From Fidelibacterota bacterium (lineage in GTDB: Bacteria > Fidelibacterota > Marinisomatia > SCGC-AAA003-L08 > D37C17), in assembly GCA_018671635.1 (NCBI GenBank), contig JABHHG010000202.1, forward strand, positions 1-6,416: a stretch of 6,416 nt of DNA, read 5' to 3'. A program made the translations under genes and the position numbers. Shown here piece after piece: positions 4,471 to 6,416 of this stretch; position 1 is the stretch's first letter, and each line of letters starts with the position of its first letter. The notes below the pieces were generated by a model, which saw nothing but the letters and a program-made list of their open reading frames with translations, did not search any database and was not told the DNA's origin.

Positions 4471-6416
4471 CTACTTCATCAATAGAATTTTTTGCACCGA
4501 GATTTCACCGCCAACATTCAATCTCACAAAATAAACACCGCTGGCATGATCACTGGCATTCCACGTTAGGTGATGATATCCATCTAATAAATGCTTATCT
4601 ACCAAGGTTTCAATATGACGACCTTGCATATTTACGATATCCACGTTTACATCCATTTCAACTGGAATTGTAAACTGAATTTCCGTTGATGGATTAAATG
4701 GATTTGGATACGCTGACAATAAAGAAATTTCAGTTGGAATTTCAACCGTTGACATACTGGCAACCGATACCATTCCATTATTTGACCAAGATTGAATACC
4801 TTCATTTGAATGTAAATCTAACAATTTACCGGTTTCGGTTTGATATAGTTTAAATCTAATATTATCACCAATTTCACAATATCCCGCACTATTTAGGTTA
4901 GCATCATAACCCATAGCAGGCACATCGGTATATTGTCCATTCCATTGACGAGAACCTACAATAGTATTACCATTATATGCAACTATCCAATCGTCAGCCT
5001 TTACACCTTCAATCTCATTAATAAAATAGAAAGCCTGTTGTGTAGATTGCAAATATTCAAATCCTGCAGGTGGAGGTGAAATAGCCATTTGAGTTCTTGC
5101 CATACCCGCAGTTGGGGGTATATAACTGAAATCAAATGCTTCATCCACAATAAACCAATATCCTGAACCACCTTGAAGGGTCTGTAAACTACCCACCCAC
5201 CATCCAGGTTCAATTTGATTTGCGGCTACACCTTCACCAATAATTCCATTTACAAATGATTCTTCTCCATCAGGTAATGTTTCAGTAATGGATGCAGAGC
5301 CCTCAAATGGATATGAAAGTAGATTTGCGCCATAATGTAGTGAAAATACTGAATTGGGGTCTGTCAATGAACCATTCAAATGAAATTCATCAGCGGTATT
5401 CATCATAATCCAATATCCCGATAATGGACTCACCTCTTGTAAACTACCCACCCAGTTTCCAGTAGGAAGTCTATTTGCAGCAATACCTTCCCCAATTACT
5501 CCACTTACATTCGCGTCTAAACTTGCCATGATGTTGCCAATTCCAATATCTTCAGGAAGTGTGTACATACTAACCAAGTTTGCACCAAAATGAAGGTCTA
5601 AAGACATGCTCACCGATAAAAATCCAACTAATTGATCGATTGTATAAAATTCAAAATTGGTCCAACTTGGTAATGTATTTGATGAGCTTGCTCCATACAC
5701 CATATTACTGGATGCATCATAAATTTTGAAAGTTGGATAATCTCCAGCTTGCATATAACCATCAGTTAATGCATCACCATCGTCACCCATTGCAGGAACT
5801 GTAGTAAATGCGCCTTCCCAAAGGTATGAACCCACACATACATCACCATTAAAAATACCAATCCAATCTTCAAACGGAATTAATCCATCTCCATCAATAT
5901 TGGCTGATTCTATAAAATAGAATGCCTGCATGGTGGACTGTTCAAATTCAAATCCACTTGGAGTATATAAACAGCTATCATCATTAATGGTGGCATCAAT
6001 ATTATAATTCCATGCAGCTTCATCGGTACAGCCATCTACAAACTCGGGAATGCCACCATCTTCAATTTCTGTCTCCGTTAATTCTAAAGCATCACTAATA
6101 TCACTCTCACCAGTAAAATCTGTCTCAGCTATTTCTTCATCAGTTAAAGTAATGGTAAAATCAATAGATATTTCTACATCCTCTCTTGAATCCGTAACAA
6201 TTGTTACATTAGTAACCTCTACTGAACCTTCTGGAAGATTAAGCTCTGTCTCCATAAATGATTCAAAACTTTCTTCAAAAGTTTCAATATCATCAAGAAC
6301 AGATTCATCAACCGTAGTATTTATCTCAGATTCAATGTAAACGGCACAACTTGAGCCATCACCATCACATACTCCACAATCATCAATAATGGCTGTACCA
6401 AAACATTCACCTGAAC
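4471..6416 (-). CDS. Multidomain secreted T9SS substrate with C-terminal sorting domain (5' end outside window)
   Basis: The frame is open from the right edge (first full codon 6414-6412) to TAG at 4473-4471, giving 647 visible residues. The ATG at 6255 is residue 54 and internal, since the Cys-rich segment GECFGTAIIDDCGVCDG and more in-frame sequence precede it. The visible order is as follows. A Cys-rich motif occupies 1-23. A possible SEA-like or ferredoxin-like domain occupies about 25-115 (acidic helix, LPEGSVEVTNVTIV, VEISIDFTITLTDEE). A GCTDEAAWNYN motif lies at 128-138, closing with C148. Domain A is 153-265, B 274-345, B' 359-430 and A' 451-558. The T9SS tail at about 565-647 holds AYPNPFNPSTEIQFTIP, a central strand VNVDIVNMQGRHIETL, and ASGVYFVRLN ending QKILLMK. 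The tail directs export through the T9SS outer-membrane translocon and is usually removed on secretion. Repeated beta domains with Cys motifs suggest a cell-surface or released adhesin- or matrix-like protein; no catalytic motif was seen. The terminator follows directly. Confidence 0.94.
   Translation of the reverse strand, partial: SGECFGTAIIDDCGVCDGDGSSCAVYIESEINTTVDESVLDDIETFEESFESFMETELNLPEGSVEVTNVTIVTDSREDVEISIDFTITLTDEEIAETDFTGESDISDALELTETEIEDGGIPEFVDGCTDEAAWNYNIDATINDDSCLYTPSGFEFEQSTMQAFYFIESANIDGDGLIPFEDWIGIFNGDVCVGSYLWEGAFTTVPAMGDDGDALTDGYMQAGDYPTFKIYDASSNMVYGASSSNTLPSWTNFEFYTIDQLVGFLSVSMSLDLHFGANLVSMYTLPEDIGIGNIMASLDANVSGVIGEGIAANRLPTGNWVGSLQEVSPLSGYWIMMNTADEFHLNGSLTDPNSVFSLHYGANLLSYPFEGSASITETLPDGEESFVNGIIGEGVAANQIEPGWWVGSLQTLQGGSGYWFIVDEAFDFSYIPPTAGMARTQMAISPPPAGFEYLQSTQQAFYFINEIEGVKADDWIVAYNGNTIVGSRQWNGQYTDVPAMGYDANLNSAGYCEIGDNIRFKLYQTETGKLLDLHSNEGIQSWSNNGMVSVASMSTVEIPTEISLLSAYPNPFNPSTEIQFTIPVEMDVNVDIVNMQGRHIETLVDKHLLDGYHHLTWNASDHASGVYFVRLNVGGEISVQKILLMK
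4741..5064 (-). repeat. Domain A' (second copy of the domain bracketing B-B')
   Basis: It encodes visible residues 451-558 of the T9SS substrate. Blocks shared with A are GFEYLQSTQQAFYFI, DDWIVAYNGNTIVGS, TDVPAMGYD, GDNIRFKLY and SWSN. It is preceded by a proline-rich hinge (SPPPA) and followed directly by the linker to the T9SS tail. Confidence 0.88.
5125..5340 (-). repeat. Domain B' (second copy of an 85-residue-period duplication)
   Basis: It encodes visible residues 359-430 of the T9SS substrate. The key shared blocks are LHYGANLLS, GIIGEGVAANQ, WWVGSLQ and GSGYWFIVDEA, each exactly 85 residues after its match in B. The pattern of GANL at the start and SGYW near the end recalls domains beginning GWNLIS in other secreted FCB proteins, from memory only. 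Confidence 0.88.
5380..5595 (-). repeat. Domain B (first copy of an 85-residue-period duplication)
   Basis: It encodes visible residues 274-345 with blocks LHFGANLVS, GVIGEGIAANR, NWVGSLQ and LSGYWIMMNTA. Alignment to B' needs no gap across these blocks at a 255-nt offset. Confidence 0.88.
5620..5958 (-). repeat. Domain A (first copy of the domain bracketing B-B')
   Basis: It encodes visible residues 153-265 with blocks GFEFEQSTMQAFYFI, EDWIGIFNGDVCVGS, TTVPAMGDD, GDYPTFKIY and SWTN. Compared with A' it carries an insertion containing DGDG, a possible calcium-binding loop, between the first two blocks. Confidence 0.88.

Noticed and set aside
5001..5213. Minus-strand 70-residue open frame inside the T9SS gene in another frame
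   Set aside because: It is wholly contained in the well-supported T9SS frame and has no start signal or recognisable domain.
6050..6340. Plus-strand Ser-rich 96-residue open frame
   Set aside because: It is antisense to the acidic domain of the T9SS substrate; the Ser/Val richness comes from reverse-reading Glu/Asp/Thr codons.

Overview
The window is AT-rich DNA from a bacterium of the FCB superphylum. The best guess is a marine member such as Marinimicrobia (SAR406) or a close relative. Two things point there: a type IX secretion (T9SS) C-terminal sorting domain with the YPNPFNPST signature, and long chains of the Cys-rich motifs GCxDxxACNYN, DCAGVCGGS and DECGVCDGDNSSC. The phylum call is inference from sequence style; no marker gene is present.

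All five supported genes lie on the minus strand, so the window reads right to left. At the right edge is a 5'-truncated gene for a large secreted T9SS substrate (4471 to beyond 6416). It has a Cys-rich motif, a possible SEA-like domain, two pairs of duplicated domains in the order A-B-B'-A', and a sorting tail. A strong intrinsic terminator (4417-4451) follows it. Only 18 nt beyond the hairpin starts a 559-residue lipoprotein gene (2719-4398) with 57 cysteines, an exact 100-residue internal repeat and a non-Cys-rich C-terminal domain.

Three envelope genes follow on the same strand. They are an exported 436-residue protein with a TolB-N/FlgO/CsgG-like N-terminal half (1362-2672), a TlpA-like thioredoxin-fold protein (739-1296), and a probable outer-membrane beta-barrel of DUF6029-like style that runs off the left edge (1-742). 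The last two overlap by ATGA. Gaps among these four genes are 46, 65 and -4 nt with no convincing terminator between them, so they may form one operon.

The working model is inference. The terminator separates a T9SS adhesin-like gene from a four-gene envelope module, in which a periplasmic thiol/disulfide protein is encoded two genes after a surface lipoprotein that would need many disulfides. No RNA gene, CRISPR array, insertion sequence or recognised defence system was seen. No intergenic stretch exceeds 100 bases.
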